DNA of 64,000 bases from Curtobacterium sp. MCBA15_009 (GTDB taxonomy: Bacteria; Actinomycetota; Actinomycetes; Actinomycetales; Microbacteriaceae), in the NCBI RefSeq assembly GCF_001864895.1, contig NZ_MJGO01000041.1, positions 1 to 64,000 on the forward strand. Direction: 5' to 3'. This document shows, one piece after another, positions 53,196 to 62,889 of this stretch. The position numbers and the translations under genes were made by a program. Position 1 is the first letter of the stretch. Every line of letters begins with the position of its first letter. The notes under the pieces are model-generated. The model was not told the origin of the DNA, did no database searches, and saw only the letters and a program-made list of their open reading frames with translations.

Positions 53196-53513
53196 GTGAC
53201 CTACGTGATCGCCCAGCCCTGTGTCGACGTCAAGGACCGCGCCTGCATCGACGAATGCCCCGTCGACTGCATCTACGAGGGCGACCGGTCGCTCTACATC
53301 CACCCCGACGAGTGCGTCGACTGCGGTGCGTGCGAGCCGGTGTGCCCCGTCGAGGCCATCTACTACGAGGACGACCTGCCCGACGAGTGGGCGGACTACT
53401 ACAAGGCCAACGTCGAGTTCTTCCAGGAGATCGGTTCTCCCGGCGGCGCCGCGAAGGTCGGTGTGATCCACAAGGACCACCCGGTCGTCATGGCCCAGCC
53501 CCCGCGCGCCTGA
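53196..53513 (+). CDS. fdxA: 7Fe ferredoxin FdxA
   Basis: 105-residue low-potential electron carrier. Two iron-sulphur sets: CVDVKDRACIDECPVDC binds a [3Fe-4S]/[4Fe-4S] pair and CVDCGACEPVCPVEAI the second cluster. The C-terminal helix DLPDEWADYYKANVEFF is typical of the actinobacterial FdxA. Donates electrons to cytochromes P450 or other enzymes. GTG start with GAAGGGAG 11 bases ahead. Same strand as the PIG-L gene. Confidence 0.93.
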   Translation: MTYVIAQPCVDVKDRACIDECPVDCIYEGDRSLYIHPDECVDCGACEPVCPVEAIYYEDDLPDEWADYYKANVEFFQEIGSPGGAAKVGVIHKDHPVVMAQPPRA

Positions 53514-53527
53514 GCGGGACCGGCCAC

Positions 53528-54646
53528 GTGGCGCTCGACCTCCCCGACTTCCCCTGGGACCAGCTCGTCCCGTTCAAGCAGCGCGCCGCAGCGTACGAGG
53601 GCGGCATCGTCGACCTCAGCGTCGGCTCGCCCGTCGACCCGACGCCCGAGGTCGTCCGCACCGCGCTGTCCGCCGCCACCGACGCGCACGCGTACCCGCA
53701 GGTCGCGGGCACCCCGGCACTGCGCCAGGCCATCGCCGACTGGTACGGCCGCCGGCACGGCGTCGAGCTGACCGAGGCGCACACCCTGCCGACGATCGGC
53801 TCGAAGGAGTTCATCGCCGGCCTCGCCCTGTGGCTCGGCATCGGACGGGGCGACACGGTCGTGTTCCCCGCAGCGGCCTACCCGACCTACGAGCTCGGCG
53901 CGGCCCTGGTCGGCGCGGACGCGCTGGCCTCCGACGACCCGGCCGCCTGGCCGGAGACGACGAAGCTCGTCTGGCTGAACTCCCCGGGCAACCCCGACGG
54001 CCGCGTGCTGACGATCGACGCCCTGCGGGCCGCGGTGACCCGTGCGCGCGAGCTCGGCGCCGTCATCGTCGGCGACGAGTGCTACGCCGAACTCGGGTGG
54101 GACGACGAGTACGCCACGACGCCCACCCCCACGATCCTCGACCCGCGGGTCGTCGGTGACTCGCTCGACGGCGTGCTCAGCGTCTACTCGCTCTCGAAGC
54201 AGTCGAACCTCGCCGGCTACCGTGCGGCCTTCGTCGCGGGTGACGCAGCGATCCTCGCCGACGTCCTCACCGTGCGGAAGCACGCGGGACTCATGCCGCC
54301 GCTGCCCGTGCAGCAGGCGATGGTCGTCGCGCTGCAGGACGAGACGCACGTACAGCAGCAGAAGGCCCGCTACCGCGCACGGCGGAACATGCTCCGACGG
54401 GCACTCGAGGACGCCGGCTTCCGCATCGACCACAGCGAGGCGGGCCTCTACCTCTGGGCGACCCGTGGCGAGCCCGCGCTCGACACCGTCTCCTGGTTGG
54501 CCGACCACGGCATCCTCGTGGCCCCGGGCACGTTCTACGGCGTGGCCGGGGGCGAGCACGTCCGGGTGGCGCTCACCGCGACCGACGAGCGCATCGCCGC
54601 CGCGGCGCAGCGCCTGGCCAGCAGTCGCCGACTCGGCGCGGCGTAG
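53528..54646 (+). CDS. dapC: Succinyldiaminopimelate transaminase
   Basis: 372-residue PLP aminotransferase of the lysine/mDAP succinylase route, converting N-succinyl-2-amino-6-ketopimelate. Seen: LDLPDFPWDQLVPFKQRA at the start, which is typical of actinobacterial DapC, LPTIGSKEFIAGLA, NSPGNPDGRVL and YSLSKQSNLAGYR with the PLP lysine. GTG start at 53528 lies 14 bases after the ferredoxin stop. dapD and dapE lie within 6 kb, supporting the role. Confidence 0.9.
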   Translation: MALDLPDFPWDQLVPFKQRAAAYEGGIVDLSVGSPVDPTPEVVRTALSAATDAHAYPQVAGTPALRQAIADWYGRRHGVELTEAHTLPTIGSKEFIAGLALWLGIGRGDTVVFPAAAYPTYELGAALVGADALASDDPAAWPETTKLVWLNSPGNPDGRVLTIDALRAAVTRARELGAVIVGDECYAELGWDDEYATTPTPTILDPRVVGDSLDGVLSVYSLSKQSNLAGYRAAFVAGDAAILADVLTVRKHAGLMPPLPVQQAMVVALQDETHVQQQKARYRARRNMLRRALEDAGFRIDHSEAGLYLWATRGEPALDTVSWLADHGILVAPGTFYGVAGGEHVRVALTATDERIAAAAQRLASSRRLGAA

Positions 54647-54761
54647 CAACGGCGGGCGTCCCGAGCCACCCGTCAAGGGCCGGAACGCAACCGGTGGTCC
54701 CCACCAAGTCGTGACCTCGGATGTGTACACGAGCGACAGACGCCGCGATTAGGCTGTCCTC

Positions 54762-56120
54762 GTGACTGACACTGCCAATGACGCTCAGAAGACGGCCACA
54801 CCGCCCACGACGCCCGTCCCCGTGAGTCCGACCGCCGAGCAGGCGACCGAGACCGCCACGTTGACGTACCCCGGGGGCTCGGCGGAGTTCCCGATCCTGC
54901 GGAGCGTCGACGGTGCCTCGGCGATCGACATCGCGAGCCTCAAGAAGCAGACCGGGCTCAACACGCTCGACTACGGGTTCGTGAACACCGGGGCCACCCG
55001 CAGTGCCATCACCTACATCGACGGCGACCAGGGGATCCTGCGCTACCGCGGCTACCCGATCGACCAGGTCGCGGCGAACTGCACGTACCTCGAGGTCGCC
55101 TGGCTCCTCATCTACGGCGAGCTGCCGAGCCCCGCCGAGCTCGAGGCCTTCGACGCCCGCATCCGTCGGCACACCCTGCTGCACGAGGACCTGCGCCGAC
55201 TGTTCGACGCCCTGCCGCACTCCGCGCACCCGATGTCGGTGCTGTCGAGCGCCGTGAGCGCCCTGTCGACCTACTACGAGGACGACATGGACGTCGACGA
55301 CCCCGAGAAGGTCGAACTGCAGACCGTCCGGCTCCTCGCGAAGCTGCCCGTCATCGCCGCCTACGCGCACAAGAAGGCCATCGGGCAGGCCTTCCTGTAC
55401 CCGGACAACTCGCTGTCGTTCGTCGACAACTTCCTGCGGCTCAACTTCGGCACGATGGCCGAGACGTACCAGCCGAACCCGGTGCTCTCGAAGGCCCTCG
55501 AGCGCCTGCTCATCCTGCACGAGGACCACGAGCAGAACGCCTCGACGTCGACGGTCCGGCTCGTCGGGTCGACGAAGGCGAACATGTTCGCGTCGATCTC
55601 GGCCGGCATCAACGCCCTGTACGGCCCGCTGCACGGCGGCGCGAACGAGGCCGTGCTCGAGATGCTGCAGCAGATCAAGGACTCCGGCGAGCCGGTGTCG
55701 CGCTTCGTCGAGCGGGTGAAGAACAAGGAGCAGGGCGTCAAGCTCATGGGCTTCGGACACCGGGTCTACAAGAACTACGACCCCCGCGCCAAGCTCGTCA
55801 AGGAGTCCGCGCACGAGGTCCTCGAGTCCCTCGGCGTGCAGGACGACCTGCTCGACATCGCGATGGAGCTCGAGCAGATCGCGCTGGAGGACGAGTACTT
55901 CGTCAGCCGCAAGCTCTACCCGAACGTCGACTTCTACACAGGCATCATCTACAAGGCGATGGGTTTCCCGCCCCGCATGTTCACCGTCCTCTTCGCGATC
56001 GGCCGCCTGCCCGGGTGGATCGCACAGTGGCGCGAGCTGAACAACGACCCGCAGAACAAGATCGGGCGCCCGCAGCAGCTCTACGTCGGAGCCCCGGAGC
56101 GCGACGTCCCGAAGCGCTGA
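54762..56120 (+). CDS. gltA: Citrate synthase
   Basis: 452-residue type II citrate synthase, condensing oxaloacetate and acetyl-CoA. An extended N-terminus (residues 1-35, Thr/Pro-rich) precedes the beta-strand domain AEFPILRSVDGASAID. Catalytic region: INALYGPLHGGANEAVLEML, KLMGFGHRVYKNYDPRA and KLYPNVDFYTGIIYK with the catalytic His and Asp residues. TAGGCT lies 7 bases before the GTG, so leaderless. A terminator follows directly. Confidence 0.96.
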   Translation: MTDTANDAQKTATPPTTPVPVSPTAEQATETATLTYPGGSAEFPILRSVDGASAIDIASLKKQTGLNTLDYGFVNTGATRSAITYIDGDQGILRYRGYPIDQVAANCTYLEVAWLLIYGELPSPAELEAFDARIRRHTLLHEDLRRLFDALPHSAHPMSVLSSAVSALSTYYEDDMDVDDPEKVELQTVRLLAKLPVIAAYAHKKAIGQAFLYPDNSLSFVDNFLRLNFGTMAETYQPNPVLSKALERLLILHEDHEQNASTSTVRLVGSTKANMFASISAGINALYGPLHGGANEAVLEMLQQIKDSGEPVSRFVERVKNKEQGVKLMGFGHRVYKNYDPRAKLVKESAHEVLESLGVQDDLLDIAMELEQIALEDEYFVSRKLYPNVDFYTGIIYKAMGFPPRMFTVLFAIGRLPGWIAQWRELNNDPQNKIGRPQQLYVGAPERDVPKR

Positions 56121-56127
56121 CCGACCG

Positions 56128-56167
56128 CGAACGCCCCGTCCCACGATTGCGTGCGGCGGGGCGTTCG
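56128..56167 (+). terminator. Terminator after gltA
   Basis: CGAACGCCCCG...CGGGGCGTTCG, an 11-bp perfect stem with an 18-base loop, 7 bases after the stop. Confidence 0.7.
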
Positions 56168-56240
56168 TCTATGTGGGGGGCGCGCCCCTCGTCTCGTCTC
56201 GTCCGTTCCGTGCTGTGCCGCCCTGCCCCGGGCACCGGCT

Positions 56241-56720
56241 GGTCGAACGGGCGAAAGACCCGGGTGGCCGGGCGGGTGCGCTGGGGTCTTTCGCCCGTTC
56301 GCGGTGCCGGGGGCTCCGCAGGGGCCGCGCTGCGTGCGCAGGGTCGGTCGAGCGGGCGGAAGACCCGGGTGTCGTGCAGAAGTGTCCGGCATTCCGCCCG
56401 CTCGCGGTGCCTGCCGTTCGGCAGGGCCGGTGACCCGGGTGCCCGGCGGTCGAGCGGGCGAAAGACCCGAGTGGCCCCCGCAGCTGGGCCCGGCATTTCG
56501 CCCGCTCGCGGTGCCGGGCGTTCGGCAGGGCCGGTGACCCGAGTGCCCGCCGGTCGAGCGGGCGAAAGACCCGAGTGACCCCTGCAGATGGGCCCGGCAT
56601 TTCGCCCGGTCGCGGGCCTGGGCGCTCGGCAGGGCCGGCGATCCGAAGGCCCGTCGGCCGAGCGGGCGGAACGTGGGGGTCACGGAGCGAGCGCACCCGG
56701 GCATTCCGCCCGCTCGGGGC
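56241..56720. repeat. Five-unit ~104-bp tandem array with internal inverted arms
   Basis: Units begin at 56241, 56346, 56448, 56552 and 56656 (spacing 102-105). Each opens with GGTCGAGCGGGCGRAAGACC or a close variant and closes with GGCATTTCGCCCGCTCG, its inverted partner, then GCGGTGCCGGGCGTTCGGCA and GGGCCGGTGACC. The array fills most of the 783-base gap between gltA and dapD. No gene-like frame is credible there. Copies vary by several bases, so it is not recent, but the paired arms keep complementarity. Confidence 0.85.
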
Positions 56721-56903
56721 CGGCCGGGGGAGGTGGGCTCCCGAGCGCGGGGTCGAGTGGGTACGAACTGTCGCCCGAGCGTGCTCCAGGCGACAGAACG
56801 TGCACCCTCGCGGGACACGCACGGCAGGTTGCGACCACTCGGGACGGGCTGTCGGGCTGTCGGGCGAGTGAGCTGCCGGGCGAGCGCGTCCCGACCGGGC
56901 GGG

Positions 56904-57875
56904 CTAGGCGTGCAGCGCCGTGTTGAGCTGGATGCCCTCGCCCGCGCGCTGCATGGCCTCGACGGCGCCGGTCAGGCTGTTGCGGCGGAACAGCACGTTC
57001 GGGGCGCCGGAGAGCTCGGCGGCCTTGACGGTCCGCGGGGTGCCGTCCGGGTTGGGGGCGGCACCGACGAGCACGACCTTCGTGCCCGCGGTGACGTAGA
57101 GGCCTGCCTCGACGACGGAGTCGTCGCCCAACGAGATCCCGAGGCCGGCGTTCGCACCGAGCAGTGCACGCTCGCCGAGGGAGACGCGGTGCGTCCCGCC
57201 GCCGGAGAGCGTGCCCATGATCGAGGCTCCGCCGCCGATGTCGGTGCCGTTGCCGACGACGACGCCCTGGGAGACACGGCCCTCGATCATCGCGTCGCCG
57301 AGGGTGCCGGCGTTGAAGTTGACGAAGCCCTCGTGCATCACGGTGGTGCCGGGGGCGAGGTGCGCGCCGAGGCGGACCCGGTTCGCGTCGGCGATGCGCA
57401 CGCGGTCCGGGACGACGTAGTCGAGCAGGCGGGGGAACTTGTCGACCGCGTGCACGGCGATGCCGGCGCGCTGCAGCGCCGGGCGCAGGCGGTTGAGGGC
57501 GTCCGGGTGGACCGGGCCCGCGTTCGTCCAGGCCACGATCGGCAGGTGCCCGAAGACGCCGTCGAGGTTGACGGCGTTCGGCTGCACGTGCAGGTGGCTG
57601 AGCAGGTGCAGGCGCAGGTAGGCGTCCGGGGTGCTCGCCGGAGCGGCGTCGATCGAGACGGCGGTGGTGACCGCTTCGATGCGGACCTCGCGGCGGGGGT
57701 CCTCGCCGACGTGGGCCTGCAGTTCCGCCGGGAACGCGGCGTCGGCGGGTACGGCGCCGAGGTGCGTCTCCGGGTACCAGGTGTCGAGCGTCGTGCCGTC
57801 GGTGGCGATCGTCGCGAGGCCGTGGCCCCAGGCCGCGGTCGGACGGTCGGCGGTCGTGTCGGTGGTGTCGGTCAC
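56904..57875 (-). CDS. dapD: Tetrahydrodipicolinate N-succinyltransferase
   Basis: 323-residue left-handed parallel beta-helix acyltransferase that succinylates tetrahydrodipicolinate. The hexapeptide part is seen as the [18 protein letters not shown] and [18 protein letters not shown] series with the [20 protein letters not shown] end. This is the long actinobacterial form (about 320 residues). The GTG at 57875 follows TACCCT by 6 bases. Divergent from dapE with 154 bases between. Confidence 0.93.
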   Translation of the reverse strand: MTDTTDTTADRPTAAWGHGLATIATDGTTLDTWYPETHLGAVPADAAFPAELQAHVGEDPRREVRIEAVTTAVSIDAAPASTPDAYLRLHLLSHLHVQPNAVNLDGVFGHLPIVAWTNAGPVHPDALNRLRPALQRAGIAVHAVDKFPRLLDYVVPDRVRIADANRVRLGAHLAPGTTVMHEGFVNFNAGTLGDAMIEGRVSQGVVVGNGTDIGGGASIMGTLSGGGTHRVSLGERALLGANAGLGISLGDDSVVEAGLYVTAGTKVVLVGAAPNPDGTPRTVKAAELSGAPNVLFRRNSLTGAVEAMQRAGEGIQLNTALHA

Positions 57876-58029
57876 CGCACCAGGGTACCGAGGCGGCGGG
57901 GCCGGCCACCCGACCGGCTGGACGGACGCTGCCCGGCCGCGCCGGGCCTCCCGGACGCCGCCCGGACGCCGCCGGGTCGGTGTGGACGCGGGCCAGCGCG
58001 ACGCCAGGGGCTGCCGATAAGGTGACCGC

Positions 58030-59112
58030 ATGCCGGAGCAGCTCGACCTCACCGCCTCGTCCATCGACATCACTCGTGCCATCTGCGACATCGAGTCGGT
58101 GTCCGGCAACGAGCAGGCGCTCGCCGACGCGATCGAGGCGGTGCTCACGCCGCTGCCGCACCTCGAGGTGATCCGCGACGGCGACGCGATCGTCGCCCGG
58201 ACGACCCTCGGCCGCGACCGCCGCGTGGTCATCGCCGGGCACATCGACACCGTGCCCCTGAACGGCAACCTGCCGACGGAGTTCCGCACGACCGAGGACG
58301 GCACCGAGATCCTCTGGGGTCGCGGCACGGTCGACATGAAGGCGGGCTGCGCGGTCCAGCTGAAGCTGGCGCACGACCTGACCGAGCCGAACGTCGACGT
58401 CACGTGGGTCTTCTACGACCACGAGGAGGTCAGCGACGCGCTGAACGGCCTCGGCCGCCTCGCCCGCACCCGACCCGAGCTGCTGGCCGGGGACTTCGCG
58501 ATCCTCGGGGAGCCGTCCGGCGCCCAGATCGAGGGCGGGTGCAACGGCAACCTCCGCGCCGAGGTGCGCGCGTACGGCGAGCGGTCGCACAGTGCGCGGA
58601 GCTGGATCGGGGACAACGCGATCCACAAGGCGGCGCCGATCCTCGCGACGCTCGCCGCCTACGAGCCCCGCACGGTGACCGTCGACGGCCTCGAGTACCG
58701 CGAGGGCCTCAACGCCGTGGGCGTCACGGGCGGCATCGCCGGCAACGTGATCCCGGACGAGGTCATGGTCCACGTGAACTACCGCTTCGCCCCGTCGCGC
58801 TCCGCCGACGAAGCCGTGGCGCACATCCGCGAGCTGTTCGACGGCTACCAGGTGGACATCGTCGACCTGGCCGCGGGCGCCCGGCCCGGTCTCGACGCCC
58901 CGCTCGCGCAGGACTTCGTGGCGGCCGTCGGCGGTCCGGCGCCGCGCCCGAAGTACGGCTGGACCGACGTCGCGCGGTTCTCGGCGCTCGGGGTGCCGGC
59001 CGTGAACTACGGCCCCGGCGAGCCGGTCTTCGCCCACCACGACGACGAGCAGGTGCCCGTCGAGCAGATCACCGCGGTCGAGGTCGGCCTCCGTCGGTGG
59101 CTGACGGCCTGA
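58030..59112 (+). CDS. dapE: Succinyl-diaminopimelate desuccinylase
   Basis: 360-residue M20 metallohydrolase removing succinate from N-succinyl-LL-diaminopimelate. Seen: [16 protein letters not shown], the bridging Asp in [17 protein letters not shown], the catalytic Glu pair in [14 protein letters not shown] and [16 protein letters not shown]. It is paralogous to the M20 hydrolase at 49883 but carries the DapE-specific motifs. GATAAGGT lies just before the ATG (leaderless). Works with dapC and dapD. Confidence 0.93.
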   Translation: MPEQLDLTASSIDITRAICDIESVSGNEQALADAIEAVLTPLPHLEVIRDGDAIVARTTLGRDRRVVIAGHIDTVPLNGNLPTEFRTTEDGTEILWGRGTVDMKAGCAVQLKLAHDLTEPNVDVTWVFYDHEEVSDALNGLGRLARTRPELLAGDFAILGEPSGAQIEGGCNGNLRAEVRAYGERSHSARSWIGDNAIHKAAPILATLAAYEPRTVTVDGLEYREGLNAVGVTGGIAGNVIPDEVMVHVNYRFAPSRSADEAVAHIRELFDGYQVDIVDLAAGARPGLDAPLAQDFVAAVGGPAPRPKYGWTDVARFSALGVPAVNYGPGEPVFAHHDDEQVPVEQITAVEVGLRRWLTA

Positions 59113-59141
59113 CGTCCGCCGGGACGACCCGGCGGGGCACC

Positions 59142-60341
59142 GTGCCCGTCCGCTGGCGGGCCCGGTACCGCACGATCCCGTGGTGGGTCCGCACCGCGGT
59201 CGTCTACGTGCTCGCCCGGCTCGTCACCGGCGGGATGCTGCTCGCCTTCGCGGGGGAGCAGCCGGCGAACTCGTTCACCGGGGCGCGGCCGTCGTACCTG
59301 TCGTTCGCGTCCATCTGGGACGGTGCCTGGTACCGGGTGATCGCCACCGGCGGCTACCCCTCGACGCTGCCGGTGGACGCCGCCGGGCACGTCACCGAGA
59401 ACGCATGGGCGTTCATGCCGGCGTACCCGTTCCTGGTGCGCGGCCTGATGGTCCTGAGCGGGGCGTCGTTCGAGTTCGTCGCCGTCACGGTGTCGCTCGT
59501 CGCCGGCCTGGGCGCGGCCCTCGTCTTCCGACGGCTCGCGGGACGGTTCCTCGACGACTCCCGGGCGTCGTTCGCGACCCTGCTGTTCTGCGTCGCGCCG
59601 GTGTCCGCGGTGTTCCAGGTCGCCTACGCCGAGTCGATGGGCCTGTTCCTGCTGCTCGTCGCCCTGCTGCTCGTGGTGGACCGTCGGTGGTGGGCGATGC
59701 TGCCCGTCGTCCTGCTGCTCGGCATGACCCGTCCGACCGGACTCGCGTTCGCGTTCTTCCTGGTGCTCTTCCTCGGCGCCTGGGCGATCCGGCCGGCATG
59801 GGTGCGCGAGTCCGAGCCGCTGACGCTGCGTCGACTCGTGCCCCCGGGCGTCGTCGCGGTGGTGTCCGGGCTGGTCGGGCTCGCGTGGCCGGCGATCGCC
59901 TGGGCGGCGACCGGGGTGCCGAAGGCGTACACGGACACCGAGCTGGCCTGGCGGTCGTCGTACATCGGCTGGAAGGAGCTCGTGCCCTTCGCGCCGTGGG
60001 TGCAGGGCTTCGGCTGGTGGTTCCGGCAGCCGGTCGGCGGGGTCCTGCTCGCCGTGGTGCTCATCGGGTTCGCCGCGTTCGTGGCCATGCCCGCCGCTCG
60101 GCGGGTCGGACTGGAGCTCCGGCTGTGGGGTGTCGCGTACCTGGTGTACCTGCTCGCGGTGTTCTTCCCGCAGTCGAGCACCTGGCGGATCCTCGTGCCC
60201 CTCGCGCCGCTGCTCGGCATCGTCGCGCTGCCGCGGTCGCGGGTGTACCGGGTCCTCGTGGTGGCGGTGTGCATCGGACTGCAGTGGGTGTGGCTGTACC
60301 ACTGCTGGTGGATCGACGGTTACGACTGGACCCCGCCGTGA
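59142..60341 (+). CDS. Membrane mannosyltransferase-like protein (PIG-V type)
   Basis: 399-residue multi-pass membrane protein. WDGAWYRVIATGGYPSTLP is the WD-GxW/Y-x-xIA motif of PIG-V/GT-C mannosyltransferases, with ENAWAFMPAYPFLVRGLM and AYAESMGLFLLLVA as other conserved helices. Such proteins move mannose from a polyprenyl donor to the outside. The frame is open from 59097 (GTG), overlapping dapE; the GTG at 59142 is my preferred start. Its 3' end overlaps the stop of the convergent AI-2E gene by 22 bases. Confidence 0.75.
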   Translation: MPVRWRARYRTIPWWVRTAVVYVLARLVTGGMLLAFAGEQPANSFTGARPSYLSFASIWDGAWYRVIATGGYPSTLPVDAAGHVTENAWAFMPAYPFLVRGLMVLSGASFEFVAVTVSLVAGLGAALVFRRLAGRFLDDSRASFATLLFCVAPVSAVFQVAYAESMGLFLLLVALLLVVDRRWWAMLPVVLLLGMTRPTGLAFAFFLVLFLGAWAIRPAWVRESEPLTLRRLVPPGVVAVVSGLVGLAWPAIAWAATGVPKAYTDTELAWRSSYIGWKELVPFAPWVQGFGWWFRQPVGGVLLAVVLIGFAAFVAMPAARRVGLELRLWGVAYLVYLLAVFFPQSSTWRILVPLAPLLGIVALPRSRVYRVLVVAVCIGLQWVWLYHCWWIDGYDWTPP

Positions 60342-61552
60342 CCGGTCGTCCGCCCCGCACGGGCGTCGGCGCGGGCTCGTAGCCGCTCCGCGGTCGTCGC
60401 GCGCTCGCGCTGCGGCACCGTCGCTGACACGGGCTCCGGGTCGCCCGGCCGCCAGGCTGCCGCTGCGGTGACCATGGCGTTGACCGTCGCGATGAACGGC
60501 ACCGCGAAGAACGCGCCGACGACCCCGGCGATCGCGGTGCCCGCGGTCACGCCGAGCACGACGCCGAGCGGGTGCACCTTGACCGCGCTGCCCGTCAGGA
60601 ACGGGTGGAGCACGTGGCTCTCGAGCTGCTGCACGACGATGATGATGCCGAGCATGACGAGGGCCGGTCCGACGCCGTTGAAGACCAGGGCGATGACCAC
60701 GGCGAGCACACCGGCGACGATCGCGCCGACCACGGGGACGAACGCGCCGAGGAACACGACCACCGCGATCGGGATCGCGAGCGGGATCTGCAGCGCCAGC
60801 GCTCCGATCATCACGCCGAGGGCGTCGGTGACGGCCACGACGAGCTGCACGCGGATGAAGCTCGTCAGGGTCTTCCACCCGGCGTGACCGGCGACGTCGA
60901 TGCGCGCACGGGCCCGACGCGGGAAGATCCGCACGACCCACCGCCAGATCCGGGCGCCGTCGACGAGCACGAAGATCGTCGTGAACACGATGATGAACAG
61001 GCCCTCGAGCACGTGCACCGCGCCGGTCCCCGCCGCCTGGAACCCGGACAGGATCGACGAGGCGTGCGACTGCAGGTAGCCGGTGCCGCTCGACACGAGC
61101 GAGTCGACGTCCTTCGTGGTGATGCCGAACGGCTGGGTGTCGAGCAGGCTCTGCAGGGACTGGACGCTGTGGTGCAGCCGACGTTCGAGCGACGGCAGGT
61201 CGGCGCGGACCTGTTCGGTGACGAGCAGCCCCAGCCCGCCGAGCACGAGCACGAGCGCGACCAGGCTCGACAGCACGGCGAGCCACTTCGGCCAGCGGTG
61301 CCGCTGCAGGAACGCGGACATCGGCGAGAGGAGTGCGCAGACGAGCAGCGCGATGAGGAAGGGCACGACGATGTCCTGCAGCAGGACCACGAACGCGACC
61401 ACCACCGCGATCCCGGCACCGATGACCAGGAGTCGCCACGTGAAGGCCGCGCCGATGCGCAGGCCCTCCGGCACCGGGTCGCCGGACCGCCCGGACCGGC
61501 GAGGACGGGCCGCGTCGAGCGAGCGGCGACGCGTGGAGGTGGTGTTCAGCAT
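60320..61552 (-). CDS. AI-2E family transporter-like membrane protein
   Basis: 410-residue membrane protein of the AI-2E/PerM family. Helices about residues 42-75, 78-100, 160-180 and a C-terminal bundle; the characteristic region LALQIPLAIPIAVVVFLGAF and VVGAIVAGVLAVVIALVFNG is near the C-terminus. The start at 61552 has TACCCT 6 bases upstream. Most members transport unknown substrates; the name comes from one paralog. Long upstream frame is a shadow. Confidence 0.85.
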   Translation of the reverse strand: MLNTTSTRRRSLDAARPRRSGRSGDPVPEGLRIGAAFTWRLLVIGAGIAVVVAFVVLLQDIVVPFLIALLVCALLSPMSAFLQRHRWPKWLAVLSSLVALVLVLGGLGLLVTEQVRADLPSLERRLHHSVQSLQSLLDTQPFGITTKDVDSLVSSGTGYLQSHASSILSGFQAAGTGAVHVLEGLFIIVFTTIFVLVDGARIWRWVVRIFPRRARARIDVAGHAGWKTLTSFIRVQLVVAVTDALGVMIGALALQIPLAIPIAVVVFLGAFVPVVGAIVAGVLAVVIALVFNGVGPALVMLGIIIVVQQLESHVLHPFLTGSAVKVHPLGVVLGVTAGTAIAGVVGAFFAVPFIATVNAMVTAAAAWRPGDPEPVSATVPQRERATTAERLRARADARAGRTTGHGGVQS

Positions 61553-61679
61553 CCGTTGAGGGTACGAACGCGAACCGCGAGAACGCGGCGATCCGACACC
61601 CCCAACCTGGGCGGTTTCGCAGTTGCCCCCTCCGTACGGGATAATGGGCCTGCATTTACTGCACGAAAGGGGACATCTG

Positions 61680-61850
61680 ATGGCAGCCATGAAGCCGAGG
61701 ACCGGTGACGGGCCGATGGAGGCTGTTAAGGAGGGTCGACTCATCATCGTGCGGGTTCCGCTCGAAGGTGGAGGCCGCCTGGTCGTCTCGGTCAACGACG
61801 CCGAGGCCAAGGAACTCCACGACGCACTCGCCGAGGTCGTCTCGGCCTAG
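61680..61850 (+). CDS. DUF3117 protein
   Basis: 56-residue protein, MAAMKPRTGDGPMEAVKEGR and then LIIVRVPLEGGGRLVVSVND, the typical DUF3117 family found almost only in actinobacteria. Ribosome site GAAAGGGGA about 7 bases ahead; GATAAT near 61640 may be its -10. Divergent from the AI-2E gene. Function unknown; conserved and probably highly expressed. Confidence 0.9.
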   Translation: MAAMKPRTGDGPMEAVKEGRLIIVRVPLEGGGRLVVSVNDAEAKELHDALAEVVSA

Positions 61851-61867
61851 TACGTCGAAGCACCAGA

Positions 61868-61905
61868 ACGACGGGCCCGGGGCGTGTACGCCCCGGGCCC
61901 GTCGT
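61868..61905 (+). terminator. Terminator after the DUF3117 gene
   Basis: ACGACGGGCCCGGGGCG-TGTA-CGCCCCGGGCCCGTCGT, a perfect 17-bp stem, followed by CTGCCC. Confidence 0.88.
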
Positions 61906-61921
61906 CTGCCCCCGAGCGACC

Positions 61922-62005
61922 CGAGACGGTCGCGGATCGTCTCGAGACGGTCGCGGGGCGACCCGAGGCGGTCGCGGGGCGGCCCGAGGCGGTCGCGGCG
62001 GAGGC
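61922..62005. repeat. 21-bp tandem repeat, four copies
   Basis: CGAGACGGTCGCGGATCGTC followed by T at 61942, and three more copies starting at 61943, 61964 and 61985 (CGAGGCGGTCGCGGGGCGGC type). One frame would read a seven-residue RPEAVAG repeat, but no start or coding signal supports it. Lies between the terminator and the ATPase gene. Confidence 0.85.
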
Positions 62006-62062
62006 CGTGACGCTGACACCACCGGCCGCCGCACTGTCGGCACCGTCCGACAGGATGGGTCC

Positions 62063-62791
62063 GTGCCGAGGACCCACCTGCCCATCCGCCGCATCGAGGA
62101 GTACCTCGATCCCGCCCCGATGCCGCGCGACGTGTGGCCCGCCACCCTCGCCCCGGTGCGGCAGGTGCTCGACGAGGGACTCGACCTCGGCCCGGTCACG
62201 GTGTTCGTCGGCGACAACGGCGTCGGCAAGTCCACCCTCGTCGAGGCCATCGCGCTGCAGTTCGGCATGTCGCCGGAAGGCGGTTCCACCCAGTCCGGAC
62301 ACTCGACGCGGCCGTCCGAGTCGTCGTTGTGGGAGCACATCGTCCTCCGCCGCGACTTCGGCGCCCCGCGCGGCGGATTCTTCCTGCGCGCCGAGACCAT
62401 GCACGGGTTCTTCACCTACCTCGAGGAGCACCCGAACCACAGTCGCCCGGAACCGGTGTTCCACGAGCGGAGCCACGGGGAGTCCTTCCTGGACTTCGTC
62501 ATCGACCGTGCGCGGTGGCCCGGGCTCTGGATCCTCGACGAGCCGGAGTCGGCGCTGTCGTTCTCGGGGTGCCTGACGCTCATCGCCCTGCTGCGGTCGA
62601 TCGTCGAGACCGGTGTCGGGCAGGTGGTGCTGTCGACGCACTCGCCCGTGCTCGCCGCGTTCCCGGGAGCGACGATCCACGAGGTCGGGGAGTGGGGGCT
62701 GCGGCGCACCGAGTGGTCCGACCTGGACCTCGTGCGGAACCAGCGGGCGTTCCTCGAGGCCCCGGAGCGGTACCTCCGGCACCTCGACTGA
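62063..62791 (+). CDS. AAA-type ATPase of unknown role
   Basis: 242-residue P-loop ATPase. GDNGVGKST (Walker A, near 50-57), GLWILDEPESALS (Walker B/ABC-like signature) and VVLSTHSPVLA (sensor region) show an ABC/SMC-like ATPase of the kind named AAA_21/AAA ATPase. No membrane or nuclease domain. GTG start at 62063 without a clear ribosome site. Single gene, with no toxin or nuclease partner nearby. Probable role in repair, plasmid/phage response or unknown regulation. Confidence 0.72.
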   Translation: MPRTHLPIRRIEEYLDPAPMPRDVWPATLAPVRQVLDEGLDLGPVTVFVGDNGVGKSTLVEAIALQFGMSPEGGSTQSGHSTRPSESSLWEHIVLRRDFGAPRGGFFLRAETMHGFFTYLEEHPNHSRPEPVFHERSHGESFLDFVIDRARWPGLWILDEPESALSFSGCLTLIALLRSIVETGVGQVVLSTHSPVLAAFPGATIHEVGEWGLRRTEWSDLDLVRNQRAFLEAPERYLRHLD

Positions 62792-62889
62792 GCCGGCGGC
62801 GGACAGTCGACGCCGCCGCCGCCGCCGACGCCCCGGGCACCCGGCCCCGCAGGCACCCACCGCCGACGCGGCAGCGCGTGGCGATCGCG

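Noticed and set aside
53196-53513. Ferredoxin as evidence for an adjacent cytochrome P450
   Set aside because: No P450 or reductase gene lies near; fdxA next to dapC is a common housekeeping arrangement.
56241-56720. CRISPR array
   Set aside because: Units of about 104 bases with internal inverted arms and no short constant repeat alternating with unique spacers; no cas genes in the window.
61884-62100. Heptad-repeat peptide RPEAVAG
   Set aside because: Results from the 21-bp intergenic repeat; no ribosome site or continuous coding evidence, and a hairpin terminator lies in its first codons.
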